DNA from: Rhizoclosmatium globosum
Taxonomy: Eukaryota; Chytridiomycota; Chytridiomycetes; Chytridiales; Chytriomycetaceae
Assembly (NCBI GenBank): GCA_002104985.1
Contig: MCGO01000028.1
Coordinates: 62,001-126,000 of the forward strand
DNA length: 64,000 nt
Reading direction: 5' to 3'
The translations under genes and the position numbers were made by a program. This document shows, piece by piece, positions 39,653 through 50,249 of the stretch (positions are counted from its first letter, which is position 1; each line of letters starts with the position of its first letter). A model generated the notes under the pieces. That model had not been told where the DNA came from. It did no database searches and worked only from the letters and a program-made list of their open reading frames with translations.

Positions 39653-40473
39653 ATGTCAAATTCGTTCCTCTTCTCGCTGGCATCCATTATTGCACGACTT
39701 GAAGAGGACCCTTCAACACACTACACAGCTGATTGTGTCTCTGTTTGTAGCGAGGGTGATTCTAGTAGCTCGTCAGAATCAGATGAGGTGAGTCTAGTTT
39801 ATTTGTTTGCTTTGTGGACTCATCAATCAGTACTTGACAGGATAACAACAATGACGATGCAAATCAGTCCTCTGATATTGCTGAAGACGAACTGGAGTGC
39901 CACGAGCGAGTAGAAGCTGTCAAACATGCACAAACAGCCACAAACGGTGGACAACAACTCTACGCATTGTGGCAAGACGCGGATCTGGAATTGGGCAATC
40001 AAACTGATAATGGTAAGCTTTGAAAGTAACCTTGCCAAGATTGACATCTATCACCAATAGACTCTTCATCTTATATTTCAAATTTGATGTTACGGATCAA
40101 GTATGCTGAAAGTCGACAAAATATCGCAAACAATGATGGAGATCTAGACGTTGACGACTTTATTAACTGGGACTTGTATGTAACGCGTGTCAATGCTTGG
40201 AGAAAGTCGAACTGAGCGATTTGGTGTGGCCATTGTGGAAACAATGCATTCAGTGGTCGTCGGCACACCAAGCTGGGTTGCGAGAAGCTATGCAAGTTTC
40301 AGAATTGTCAGTATATGCAGTGTCAGGAACGTGGGACTCGGAAATTGAAGCCAAGAACTTGCCATCACTGTTCAGCTCCATTTCATTCTACTGACGAATG
40401 CAGAGTTCAATGCTGCAATGATTCAAATTGCGTTGAATGTGCTTTGCGTTTTATGACGGGAACTTGGAAATAA
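39653..40473 (+). pseudogene. Cys-rich zinc-binding-like protein with Ser/Asp-rich N-terminus
   Basis: Exons are 39653-39787, 39841-40012 and 40061-40473, with clean GT-AG introns of 53 and 48 bases. Residues about 30-60 are Ser/Asp-rich. The C-terminus is a dense Cys/His domain: WCGHC, KLGCEKLCKFQNCQYMQC, TCHHC, then CRVQCCNDSNCVEC, ending TGTWK. A TGA at 40213-40215 sits in frame just before WCGHC. It is either a nonsense mutation of a Trp codon or part of an intron I could not define. The Cys spacing suggests several zinc sites. The family is unknown. The next gene on the same strand also begins with a zinc finger. Confidence 0.45.
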
Positions 40474-40489
40474 ACATTCATTGGTTTTA

Positions 40490-40695
40490 GTTGGCATTAG
40501 AGGTAATCTCTTGGCCATCGTCTTCTCTTTTGGTTGGCATTAGAGGTAATCTCTTGGCCATCGTCTTCTCTTTTGGTTGGCATTAGAGGTAATCTCTTGG
40601 CCATCGTCTTCTCTTTTGGTTGGCATTAGAGGTAATCTCTTGGCCATTGTCTTCTCTTTTGGTTGGCATTAGAGGTAATCTCTTGGCCATCGTCC
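40490..40695. repeat. 43-bp tandem array, about five copies
   Basis: The unit begins GGTTGGCATTAGAGG and ends CTTCTCTTTT, with a single substitution in one copy. The copies are contiguous without spacers. The array lies directly beside telomere-like sequence, as subtelomeric minisatellites often do. Confidence 0.92.
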
Positions 40696-40745
40696 TGTTC
40701 ATTGTTGAAGCGACGGGTGATGATTAAATGTTGATTGTGTGGACG

Positions 40746-40830
40746 TAGGGTTATGTTTTAGGACTAGGTTTAGGACTAGATTTAGGACTAGGGTTAGGGT
40801 TAGGTTTGCGTGTAGGGTTATCATTTTTAG
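40746..40830 (+). repeat. Interstitial telomere-like repeats
   Basis: This is a degenerate TTAGGG array: GGACTAGGGTTAGGGTTAGG flanked by variants TTTAGGACTAGG and TAGGGTTAT. It contains few perfect units, as expected for an old internal telomeric tract or a healed chromosome end. Confidence 0.8.
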
Positions 40831-41018
40831 GGTTATTAAGTTCAGTGAATGTTGATATTCATTCCTATAAAGTACGGGATACACTCGCTTGTAATTTAGC
40901 GGATTACACAAGCCAAGCCAGATTTACTAATCAATCATTGATTGTTATCAACCCCGGGCCAATTCATCCGGCACAAAACAAAAAAATTTGCACTTTTCAT
41001 CAAGAAACGATCCAACAA

Positions 41019-43987
41019 ATGGAACGCAAGCGCAAGGCCCCCACCAATGAGTCTCCGCCTTCGAAACGTTCGCATCAAACCATTCTTTGTAGCTGTGGTA
41101 AGGACTTTACCGGCAATCCCTTTCTCTATCAGCGCCATTTGCGAAGTCATGTGAGTGTCTCTGTTAAATTGTATAGTGCTTATACCCTTGAGCAGGAAGC
41201 GGATCGTGTTGCAGCCACCATTGCATGGACGGCCGAAATGGATTACGAACGTTACATGGTAAGTACTTTGTTTCTTTGCCCCGCGCTCGAGTGACTGATC
41301 AATCAATAGTCGTCACATACTGCCTCGTCATCCCATTCAACAGAGATGTTGACAACGAATGCAAATCCTGCGTCGATTGGATCGTCGTCAACGTCGTTCG
41401 CCACCCAAGCTGAATTGGATTCACTGAATCTTCCGTTGCCGTCCAAACCCCCCCGAAATAACACTGTTGCTTCCCAATACGTGAGTTTATTGCCAATGAT
41501 GCGCCAGTAATAACTAATGTTTACAGGCCAAGTTCCATTTCACAAACGCTCTCTACGCCCACACCGATTTCACGTTGCAAGGTTCTTCTCGTGAAGGATA
41601 TGGTGCAATAGCTCGTGACGGTCTTGCAATGTTGCGTTCACCAACAGCGTTGAAGGATTTGCTCGAACTTGAGGAAAGACTGTCAAGGCTTCTTGATAAA
41701 GATTCAACGGATTTAGTTGGTGCCCTCAACGAGTACAAGGCAGTATTCAAGCACGGTCACTTCCAGGCTGCTTTCATGGTTGCACAACACTCCAAATTCA
41801 TCAAGAGTGGTTTCCATGAAGATACTGTTCTATATCACTTTGAATGTCCAAAGCTATTTGTTTGTGGCTGCGACGGAGAAAATGGTGGAGTTTCTGCTTC
41901 CTTCTGTATTCTTTACTTATTTTTGAACAGGTCACACAAGCTTCTTTCATCATACCATGATTGAGGCGACGCTTGAAGCATTGAAAGATTTGAATATGGT
42001 TGCCTCAGATATGGATCTTACTCCAGATGCTCTGAAAGTGTATTTGATGCGTGATAATATTGGTGATGGAGACAATCTGCCGCACCGATCTATTTTGTTC
42101 ACTGAGCATAAGCCATGGTGTTCTGGCTATGACGCTGTTCAAGTTACTGCCATTAATAGTGATCCTGTAGTTGCTCCCTGCTCGGCTCCCTCTTCGTCCA
42201 CTTCTACAAATGTACCTTGTAATCCAGCTTCCATTGCTACAAATGCACCTTGTAATCCAAATTTGGCAACTGCTCCTTGTAAATCCACATTATTATCGTC
42301 TGACATTGTTGAAGGTGTTTGCAATCCAGGAAAACCCAATGTGAAGGGAAGGCGGCGTGTTGAAGGTTCAATTGATATTCAAGTGCTTCACAAGCACATG
42401 GATATTAATTATATGTTGTATGCTGCATCTGGATGGAATATAGTGGAAGTGGTTGCAATTGGAAAGGACCAGAAAGACTATTACCTTTCCCGTGGTATTC
42501 CAGTCAAGACTTTTTACAAGGCCTCACCAACCAAGCCTACTACCAAGTCAGCAAAACAGTCTACCATACCTTCTTCTATAAACTCTGTCACTGGATTTGA
42601 TCACACCGCGGCCATGTGCTACAAAGAAAACTTTATGAAACAAATTCGGGAGAACCCTTCAGCTCCTTCTGTTCGAAAGTATTTGGATTTGTTTGTCGTA
42701 TCGCACTTAAAGAGTGGGTTTGTTGCTTCTCTGAAATTAGAATCGGAGCTTGAAGCAATAGTCCTCGCTGCTGCCTATGAAAACTTTTCAAGGCTTGTTA
42801 GCAACAGTCGCTACTCGTTTTGGTCTGATGGAAAGCCTTGGAGCTTTGTTTCTGATCCCCAAAATTTGTACACTGGATCTCAAGCTGCTTCAATGTTTTT
42901 TGGGGATTCTTTTGGGAAGCCATTGTTAAATCCAACGTTTGTTCAACGTGAAAAGGTTCAAGAGACAATTCTTGGGGATGGATACCAGTATTTTCGTCAG
43001 TTTATCATTGGTGACACTTTCTTGCCTCCACCGGTTAGTTCAAATCAATTGTGTCTCTATTCTCATCTAATTCCCTCATCAATCAAGTCGTCAAAAGGAA
43101 CACGAATAGATTATTCAGGTGTGATCTTGGGTAAACATAATCAACCACTATCACATTCTGAATTTGAGCTTTCTGTTCAACACCGTCTTTGTCTTGGCAG
43201 TAATGGTCAATACTTTTCAAGTGCTGTTGAAACGTTAATCACTCGAGGAGTTTCGAATATGAAAAAGAATAGGGCTGGAGATGCAATGGAGATACTCAAG
43301 GCAACAGAAATTGCACGACGTTATGTGCATGGAGAAGATGTTTCTAATCTTTTTGACTCTGATGTGGATACTAACTTTATTAGCATTCTATTCCAAAGCT
43401 GTGAGGAGGGAAAGAAACCACTTCAGGATTGCGGTAACTACTTGCGAGAAAATGTGACAACGCAGTCGCCATTTTATATTCGCAATATTATTGAATTCGA
43501 AGCTGTTGGTCTCATTGATAGTAACAATGGTAACCCCAAGTTGGTTGAACTGGATCTTGTGGCTCCACGAATGAATCATGATTCATGTTTCACTATTCAA
43601 AACACAGAAGATGGAGTTGGACGAGGTCTTGCGTTGCAGCATATTCTTGGAAGTGATGGTATGAATGCGTGCGGTGTTTTTTACTTTGATCAAACAAAGG
43701 AAAAGCGTTTCCGGTTTGACTTAATAGACCCCGGATCTGAAGTGATGCAACAGTTGCGTTCAACAGCTAAAAAATACCAACAAGATAAAATGGGTTGTAT
43801 GAAGGACCATTTGGTGAATATTGAGAAGGCCAAAATGGATGTCCCTTTTGCAGCTGTTGAAAACTATTCAGTTCCAATCGGTGTGCTTCTTTCGTCAAAC
43901 ACTTCAATTTACAGTACGTTCTTCAAAAAAGGGACAAAAAATCTGGATACCAGTTTTTCCAATCCATTCAGAACTTCCTTCAACTGA
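41019..43987 (+). CDS. C2H2 zinc-finger protein of unknown function, 926 residues
   Basis: Exons are 41019-41150, 41196-41258, 41310-41480, 41527-41884 and 41931-43987, with four GT-AG introns of 45-51 bases and frame kept throughout. Residues 24-44 are one C2H2-like finger (CSCGKDFTGNPFLYQRHLRSH spacing C-x-C-x12-H-x3-H). A Ser/Thr/Asn-rich linker follows. Residues about 120-240 contain FVCGCDGENG and a His pair. The large C-terminal part is well-composed, globular and unrecognised (for example HLKSGFVASLKLE, GRGLALQHILG). A Pro/Cys repeat (VPCNPASIATNAPCNP type) lies near residue 320. It is probably nuclear. It sits between two halves of a Ulp1-type protease gene, and no transposase signature was seen. 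Confidence 0.7.
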
Positions 43988-43989
43988 TG

Positions 43990-44270
43990 CATATAAAACA
44001 GTTCGGAAAGGACTTTGATTTTTCAGGATGGACAGCATATTTTCCACAGGTAAGGAATACAACTTCCTTTTTTATTTTGGGTCTGAATTCAGATGTTAGG
44101 ACATTGTTTCGCAAAACAACACTCATGACTGTGGAGTCTTTGTTTGTGCATTTTTCGAAAGAGTTTCACGAAACGTACCTTTTGATTTTCAACAAAGAAA
44201 TATGAGTTATCTCCGCCAAAGAATGGTTCTTGAAATTATGGAAAAACGTTTAATAAATACAGTATTCTAA
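43990..44270 (+). pseudogene. Ulp1/SENP-type cysteine protease, C-terminal catalytic half
   Basis: The first segment reads HIKQFGKDFDFSGW and TAYFPQ, ending at 44050. A 50-base intron (44051-44100) joins it in frame to DIVSQNNTHDCGVFVCAF and PFDFQQRNMSYLRQRM, stop at 44270. The oxyanion Gln and the Cys nucleophile in D-C-G-V-F are present, so this exon pair is intact. The catalytic His and Asp are not encoded nearby; they would come from the half at 38845-39300. As it stands it is an orphan 3' half. Confidence 0.6.
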
Positions 44271-44640
44271 TTAGTTAACGTGGCAGTAAATAGCGCTTGG
44301 AACTTGTCAATCCATGTCGCCGGTGTTCCAAGGTGATAAGAAAACCAGTTTCGGGATGATAATTTTCATGCTTCACATGGATTTTCATTCTATATCAGAT
44401 TTTCTGGAACGGCTGATGTGTGGGAGAGACTTGGGTTGCACTTTAATGACTTTGCTGCATCGAAAAAATCAACACGAATCTCAGTAAATTGATACGAACC
44501 ATTTTGCAAGCAAAATAGTAAATTTGACAGATTTTTCGGTGTGGGCGATATATGAGTTGACTTGCGGTGAGTCCGGATACAGTAGTTCCCTACTCTCAGG
44601 GAAACACAGTTATCACGCACGCTTGCGCCAACTGACTGAC
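44271..44640. other. Intergenic, nothing recognised
   Basis: No gene is supported. Several imperfect GACT repeats lie at 44630-44650 just before the acceptor-like CTTTCAG preceding the next frame. Confidence 0.5.
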
Positions 44641-44665
44641 TGACTGACTGGCTTTACTTTCAGCC

Positions 44666-45719
44666 TTGGGTGTTTCTCCCGAGCACGACCCGTACTTGAG
44701 ATGCGCGCTGGACTTTGTGGTCAACAACAATCTGCCAGTTGCGCGCCAGTACTATACCGCCGTCGAATTGTGGGCCATGAAAATGCACGCGTATACTCTG
44801 AGCACCCAATCGACAAAACCCATCAAGGAGGAAACCCAGCTCGCTGTCACGGCCCTGTTGCCCGAATCGATTCGGCCCCAAAGCAGAGACGAAGCCCTCG
44901 AGTACTTTCGCAACCCTGACTATTTCCTAAAAACAGTTTCTGGATTCGTGACTGCGTTTCGTACTCAAAAGGCGACCCAAATTCCCGTATTGCCAGCGGA
45001 CATTGAATCGTCCTTAACGTGTCGCAGTATTCACCCGGTCCTCGTGGATCCCTTGAAGACTCTTTTTATTCAAGCTGGCATCACGAGCGGCACTGTGGCC
45101 AGTTACGTGAATGAACTGACCGCGCTGCTTCGAGCGGTTGACTCGGAAAGGATTCTCACCACAAAAAGCCATTACTTGTTTCCAACCGAGAGACTGCCTG
45201 AGTTACCTCGCCCCAAAACTTGGCGGGCCACCTTGTCACCTGTTTTGTCCCTGCCACTTCGTCCAAAGGCAATTACCTCGTGGCAGTGGAAGCCGATACT
45301 TTCTTGGTTCGCGAAACTACAAGACAGCCGCGACCTACGGATGCGTTAGACTCTCTTTCCTGACGCAATCATTACTCACTCTTATTCGCAAACTGGACTT
45401 TATGGATCACTTACTCGTTCAGACGACGAGCGATGACTTTGGTGGTTCGGGAACACCCTTCTTTTTCGCTGATGCGGCGTTCCCCGTGACGTTAGAAGCC
45501 GCTCGCGAGCGCATGCACCATTTTTACAAACAGTCGTGTGCGTCAGTATGGAGAAGCCCTCACGGTTTCACGTTCGCGGCTGCTCGCAAACTGATGTTTC
45601 GTTGGAAATATCGGTATCGCCATACCATTTTCTCAGCGATCGTAAAGTGAACAAAATTGGCTTGGTGTATGGGAACGTCGAGAAGCGATACGCAGCCGCT
45701 GTTTTAACGTCGCCGTGAT
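44666..45719 (+). pseudogene. Unknown protein in two frames
   Basis: A frame beginning just after a TTTCAG acceptor (44663) reads PYLRCALDFVVNNNLP, YYTAVELWAMKMHAY and ESIRPQSRDEALEYF to about 45270. A one-base change of frame is then needed to enter the frame ending near 45650 (LDFMDHLLVQTTSDDFGG, ERMHHFYKQ). The GC content and codon use look coding. I do not recognise the domain. The recombinase or transposase motifs I looked for were absent. Confidence 0.35.
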
Positions 45720-46357
45720 GAATGGCTCAAATAGCCATTCCATATGCGAAAGTGGGGACAAAAGTGAAAGTGGCAGCAAAAGCGTAAACGGGAACGGAGA
45801 GAGTCTCTGTCGAAGTTATCACATAAGGAGAGAATAAGAATTCACCACTCAATGGTCTGAAAGAAAGAGGTTCCATGGAACTATGGACGGATTTGTGTCA
45901 TGTTAAATGCACAGAGTGGAATAGCCATCAATTACTTTTCAAGACAAGAATATAAAGACGACTACACCCCATATATTCCAAAAAAAAAAAAATGGTGTTT
46001 CAAGAAATTGTTAAGATTGTACTTGCATTTTCCACGCAAACGATGCGCAATTTGAATGTCTTTTGGCTGGTCCGTGACGTGCTAACCCTTGAATGAATCC
46101 TTGGAACCAAAACCAAGTCCGAACAGCTCCGAGGAGGACAATGGCCAGTGTGCTATGCCTGTGTTAGCTGCAGTCACCAACGCAAAGATCTTGAAAGGCA
46201 CTTGGAGTGTAGGTATAATATGTGACTCTGTTTGAACAACCAATAAGCCTCACATCATTTTAAGCTTCCTGCCTCTTGGGATAGCGCTGTAACAATGGCT
46301 CTGCTCCAAATTTCAGCAGCCTAAGTGACGCTGTTAAGGTTTGTTGTTTTGTTGTTG
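45720..46357. other. Intergenic, nothing recognised
   Basis: Only short frames. A 12-A run lies near 45980. No repeat or RNA gene is seen. Confidence 0.5.
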
Positions 46358-46358
46358 G

Positions 46359-46434
46359 TTTTGTGCACTTTTGGCACAATTGTTCTTTCTTTTTTGCACT
46401 TTTGCAGGAACAATCGCTCCAAAAGTGCACAAAA
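46359..46434. repeat. Hairpin immediately upstream of the SET gene start
   Basis: The left arm 46359-46385 (TTTTGTGCACTTTTGG, then ACAATTGTTC) and right arm 46408-46434 (GAACAAT, then CCAAAAGTGCACAAAA) pair almost perfectly around a 22-base loop that carries a third GCACTTTT. The right arm ends one base before the ATG at 46436. Confidence 0.8.
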
Positions 46435-46435
46435 C

Positions 46436-47467
46436 ATGTTTGTCCCTCCAGGCAACGGCGAAGCGTGTAAACAAGGGTGTTGTTTGAACGGATACTTTAA
46501 GGACGCTTCGGGTCTCTGGATTCCTGTTGCGGCCTTGAAAGACTCCACAGATGAAAGCCGCCCAGGATGGATCACGAAAGCGGGATGGGCTCGACTTCAA
46601 GGTGCTTTCCTACGGAAGCACACAGTGGTGTTGTGTCAGGGTTGTGAAAGGGAGATTAGTGGCAAGGGTTCCAACCTTTGTGTTATGTGTGCAAGAGAGA
46701 AACGAGGAGACCAATGGAGCACAAAGTACCGCGAACTCATCAAATACTTGCGAACCATCCGTCATTTCACAAGCGAAGCTCCATCTGCTGAACTGATCAA
46801 GAAACTAAAGGGTTACGATCCTTGTGTAGTCGAAGGATGTGAAAACAGCTGCGGATTCACGTATCCTCTGTGCCATTACTGCTCCATCGCCAAATATGGA
46901 GTATATGTTTTCACTTCTACCATCATTGGAGCTGGATTGGGACTCTTTGCTGGACAAGACTTTCAGAAGAACCAGTTTGTGAAAGGTTTATTTTACACGG
47001 GCCGAATTGTTGAGGCATCAGAGAGTTTGAGTGACAAACAGTACGTCATGGACGTTGGTCTTGATGACAGCCACTCAATTCAAGTGGATGGAGAAACAGC
47101 AACGTATGGTAGTTTGTTGAGATTCGTAAATGTGGCAGTCACAAGGGAACAATTGAATTGCCGCTTTATGAAAACTCGTGGTAGCAACAATCCTCAAAGA
47201 AACGTTCGACTCAAGGTTACGGAAGACATCAATGCGGGACATGAGTTTCTGGGCTACTACCAATCCAACAAGAAAACGAATGAGGCCGTGCTATGGAGCT
47301 CTGGACAAGGAACTTGTTTTATCATGGAAGCGCACCTGGAAGAAGCCTATGAACGCGGAATCGAGAAGGTGCGGTCTTCGGCACGCTTGCAAGGAGTTTC
47401 AGTTGCAACCCGCAAGAAGAAGAGACCCAGAGCCCAGCAAGAGTCTGGGAGTGAGTTTGAACAATAA
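46436..47467 (+). CDS. SET-domain protein with N-terminal Cys clusters
   Basis: The start is the first in-frame ATG (46436), giving 343 residues and no intron. Cys clusters are at about residues 11-17, 78-97 (CQGCE...CVMC) and 130-150 (CVVEGCENSCG, CHYC). The SET fold follows: GLGLFAGQDFQKNQFV (near 165), LLRFVNVA in the place of R-F-I-N-H-S (near 228) and GHEFLGYYQ in the place of the G-E-E-x-x-x-Y-Y end (near 275). A basic C-terminal tail (RKKKRPRA) looks like a nuclear signal. It is probably a protein-lysine methyltransferase or a catalytically altered relative, since the N-H-S residues are replaced. A hairpin overlaps the presumed 5' UTR. Confidence 0.65.
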   Translation: MFVPPGNGEACKQGCCLNGYFKDASGLWIPVAALKDSTDESRPGWITKAGWARLQGAFLRKHTVVLCQGCEREISGKGSNLCVMCAREKRGDQWSTKYRELIKYLRTIRHFTSEAPSAELIKKLKGYDPCVVEGCENSCGFTYPLCHYCSIAKYGVYVFTSTIIGAGLGLFAGQDFQKNQFVKGLFYTGRIVEASESLSDKQYVMDVGLDDSHSIQVDGETATYGSLLRFVNVAVTREQLNCRFMKTRGSNNPQRNVRLKVTEDINAGHEFLGYYQSNKKTNEAVLWSSGQGTCFIMEAHLEEAYERGIEKVRSSARLQGVSVATRKKKRPRAQQESGSEFEQ

Positions 47468-47469
47468 AA

Positions 47470-50240
47470 CAGAGCGGGAGCATGCAAGAGAGAAACAAAG
47501 TTATTCACAAACTGAAAATACACAGCAAATCCGTCCCAAGAATTTCTTACGTATTATTACAGAATTCGTTTGATTTTACTTGAAGATTCTTTGAGATCTT
47601 CTCAAATATTATGCATGTCAAATGAGAAAAGCTCGTGTATTCTTTGCGTAAGCCACAACAATAAAGTAAATCAAATACAATCCTCATGGCAGGCATCATC
47701 ATCTTCCACATCATCTTACTCATAATTGTCCACAAAATCCAACTACTGCTTTCTTCTTGGCATCTCCCCTGACCAAATTGCCTACTCCTCTCTTGATGCT
47801 CTGTTTGCTGCAACTCCTAGTTCGAGAGAGGCCATTTTTTGGCCAAAGATTGAGCATTTGGTTTAATCACGACAACAACTCCCTAAATAACTCTTTCATA
47901 ATATGTTATTTCCTGAACTGATGACTTTGCCAGATCCAAACACGCAGTGCAACTTGAAGTTTGAATAAATTCTTAATTGGATGATCCAGAAACAAGCCAG
48001 CATAATGAAAAGGGTAGCTTTTACCAACACGATACTCAGTTCAAACGTCTCTGACCTGAGACTTGAAGTCGTTAATGTCAATATCAATGTCACGACAATA
48101 TTGGACTGTTTGATCGTGAACCAGATGGTCGGGCAGTTCGGTAGACTTAACATCATTAATTACCGAATAGAGCTTCATTTAACATTTCAAATCCAAAAAA
48201 TTAGCCCGCTTATCTGCGCAGTAAGACTATTGTTCACTTGGATGAACGTTAAGGGAGCACCCAACTGGCCGTTGAAAGCAATTGGATGGCTCAAAATTCA
48301 ATTTGCTAACGCGATCATGGCAGGGTCAGCACAGCCACATTTAGGTGCTGCTCAGGTAGTAGTGTTGCTCATGCATTGACGGATTTTTCTTTCCTTGTGA
48401 GTGTTTTCTTGGAGGAAAAGTTCCCACGAAGAAAATCCCCACCTCCCAAACAAAAATCCGAATAGCAAAACCTCCTTAATTTTCAGTCTGGCGGGATGGG
48501 GAAATGATGGCTATCCTGTTGGAACAGAAAAATAATAGAAAAATAATAGTTACGACATCATGTATTTTTCTCGCCGTGGCTACTGTACCTACTGCAGTAA
48601 TTATTGCCACATCTGATGGCTCCAATCATTGGCGCTTGTAATGTGCCCCAGTTGAATGCCAATTCTTCACAGGCGTTTCATGATGGGTCATTGAGGGTGT
48701 TCTTGGTTGGTGCTTTCATTTTGGGGCTGGTTGAAGGCTGTTTCTTTGGTGGCATTCTGTTTTGTTTTTTTTGGGTGGGATTGTTTTGCTTTCGACTGAA
48801 AAAATGATAGGACGTGATCAAAATTCAACTTTTTTCATTAAAAAATTTCCCAGACGGGATCGAAAAGGTCACTTGGAACCACCCCTAAAAAAGGTAATTT
48901 GCCATTTTTTCGAACACACTCCCTATTTAAACATCTTTTAACGAGGCGTTGTGTGAATTGGAATTGATCCTACTGAAGTAATGCAGTTAAATAATTCTTC
49001 CATTATAGTAAGTTATTTGTGTAGAGAGTTAACGACCTGGTTTCAATTTTGGGATTTTATGAAGTCTCAAATCTTGCATAATTGCTGTGAAAATGGTGCC
49101 ATGTAGATGCCTTTTCATATTATGCACCTAACTGAACTCTCTTTTTTTCACACTCTTGGTGGTTGTGCAATGGTATTAACTTTGTTGATGTTGATGATAC
49201 ATTTGGAACCCTCAATCAAAGTTTTTATCAAAGTTTTCATCCTTCTCCAAATTTGCTTGAGCCTACTTTACAAGTTTTGGAGTCTCTCTCCAAGAGAGTG
49301 ACCAGAGTTTGCATGAATGAGGCATTGAGGTTTTGCTACCTTTATTAGAGGCTTCCTTAAACCCATACAGTAGTAGCTTTGGGCATTTTTGATTGTTCAT
49401 AATTGCGTTTGGATTCTTTGATTTTAAAACCTTCCAGCCCATCAAATAATACTTTCCTGACTCCCTGGGTTGAATCTGATAGGATGTTATGATTTTCAGC
49501 ATGTATTTACTTCCCGACCAATTACTATATATCTCCCATGAGGTCTCCAGTCTTGCTGTAACTAGTCTTGTTTCCTCCCCCATGTTTGTGGAAGTATTTC
49601 TAAACCCTCCCTAGTTTTTAAGGGAACCACCCTAGGTTTGGTTTCTACTCATGATTTGGTACAGATGGCCCAAAGGTGATCCCCTCGCAGATCCTTTTCA
49701 GTGAAGGTTAGTGTTCCTCCTCAATACTTTCCTTTTGTGTTGTCTTGTTTCATCATTCTCTGATCTGTTAGTGTCGTCTGCATCCCACCACAAATTGGTG
49801 TCTTCGCAGTCTTTAGGGTCTTGTTGGTCTCTTTTGTCCTTTGTTATTGTGACTGGGTTGCAGGAGAACCAACGGAAAATTAGCCCAGATAAAAAAGATA
49901 ACAGTGTGAAAATTGCATTCAAAAAAAACACACAAGCCAACTGATGAGGCCTTGCCTCCTCTCTTCTCCTCTTCTTCTCATTCTTTTGGTCACTACTTCT
50001 GTCATTCATATGGCTCAAAACAACTTCTGTCGCACTTGCCATGTTGGAGCAAGACAAGCTACTTGACCAGAACTACGTTGTGTAATGGGGCCACTCTTAC
50101 AAGAGTTAGCAAGAAATGTGTCCCTCCCACGCTCTGATGCCATGCTTGCAATCAACCTTCACCTAGAGCGCAACCCCACTGGTATTGAACAGCTCAAATT
50201 AAAATGGTTTAAAATCATTGGGACTTAAAATTAGGTCACC
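47470..50240. other. AT-rich stretch, only weak frames
   Basis: Base composition shifts to AT-rich. A minus-strand reading near 47960-48140 (GKSYPFHYAGLFLDHP) and one near 49700-50050 (a basic segment KNEKKRRREEARP, then an Asp/Lys-rich segment with NLWWDADD) look like decayed exons of unknown genes. I could not build a model for either. Confidence 0.3.
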
Positions 50241-50249
50241 ATCATCTTG

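Noticed and set aside
8170..40215. TGA read as Trp (genetic code change)
   Set aside because: Two broken genes have TGA where Trp would fit, but the intact zinc-finger/coiled-coil gene ends in TGA (15937), so TGA works as a stop here.
40490..40695. CRISPR-like array
   Set aside because: The 43-bp units are contiguous with no unique spacers, and the genome is eukaryotic.
44666..45719. Second tyrosine recombinase
   Set aside because: I looked for the H-x-x-R and C-terminal Tyr motifs as in the Crypton and did not find them in either frame.
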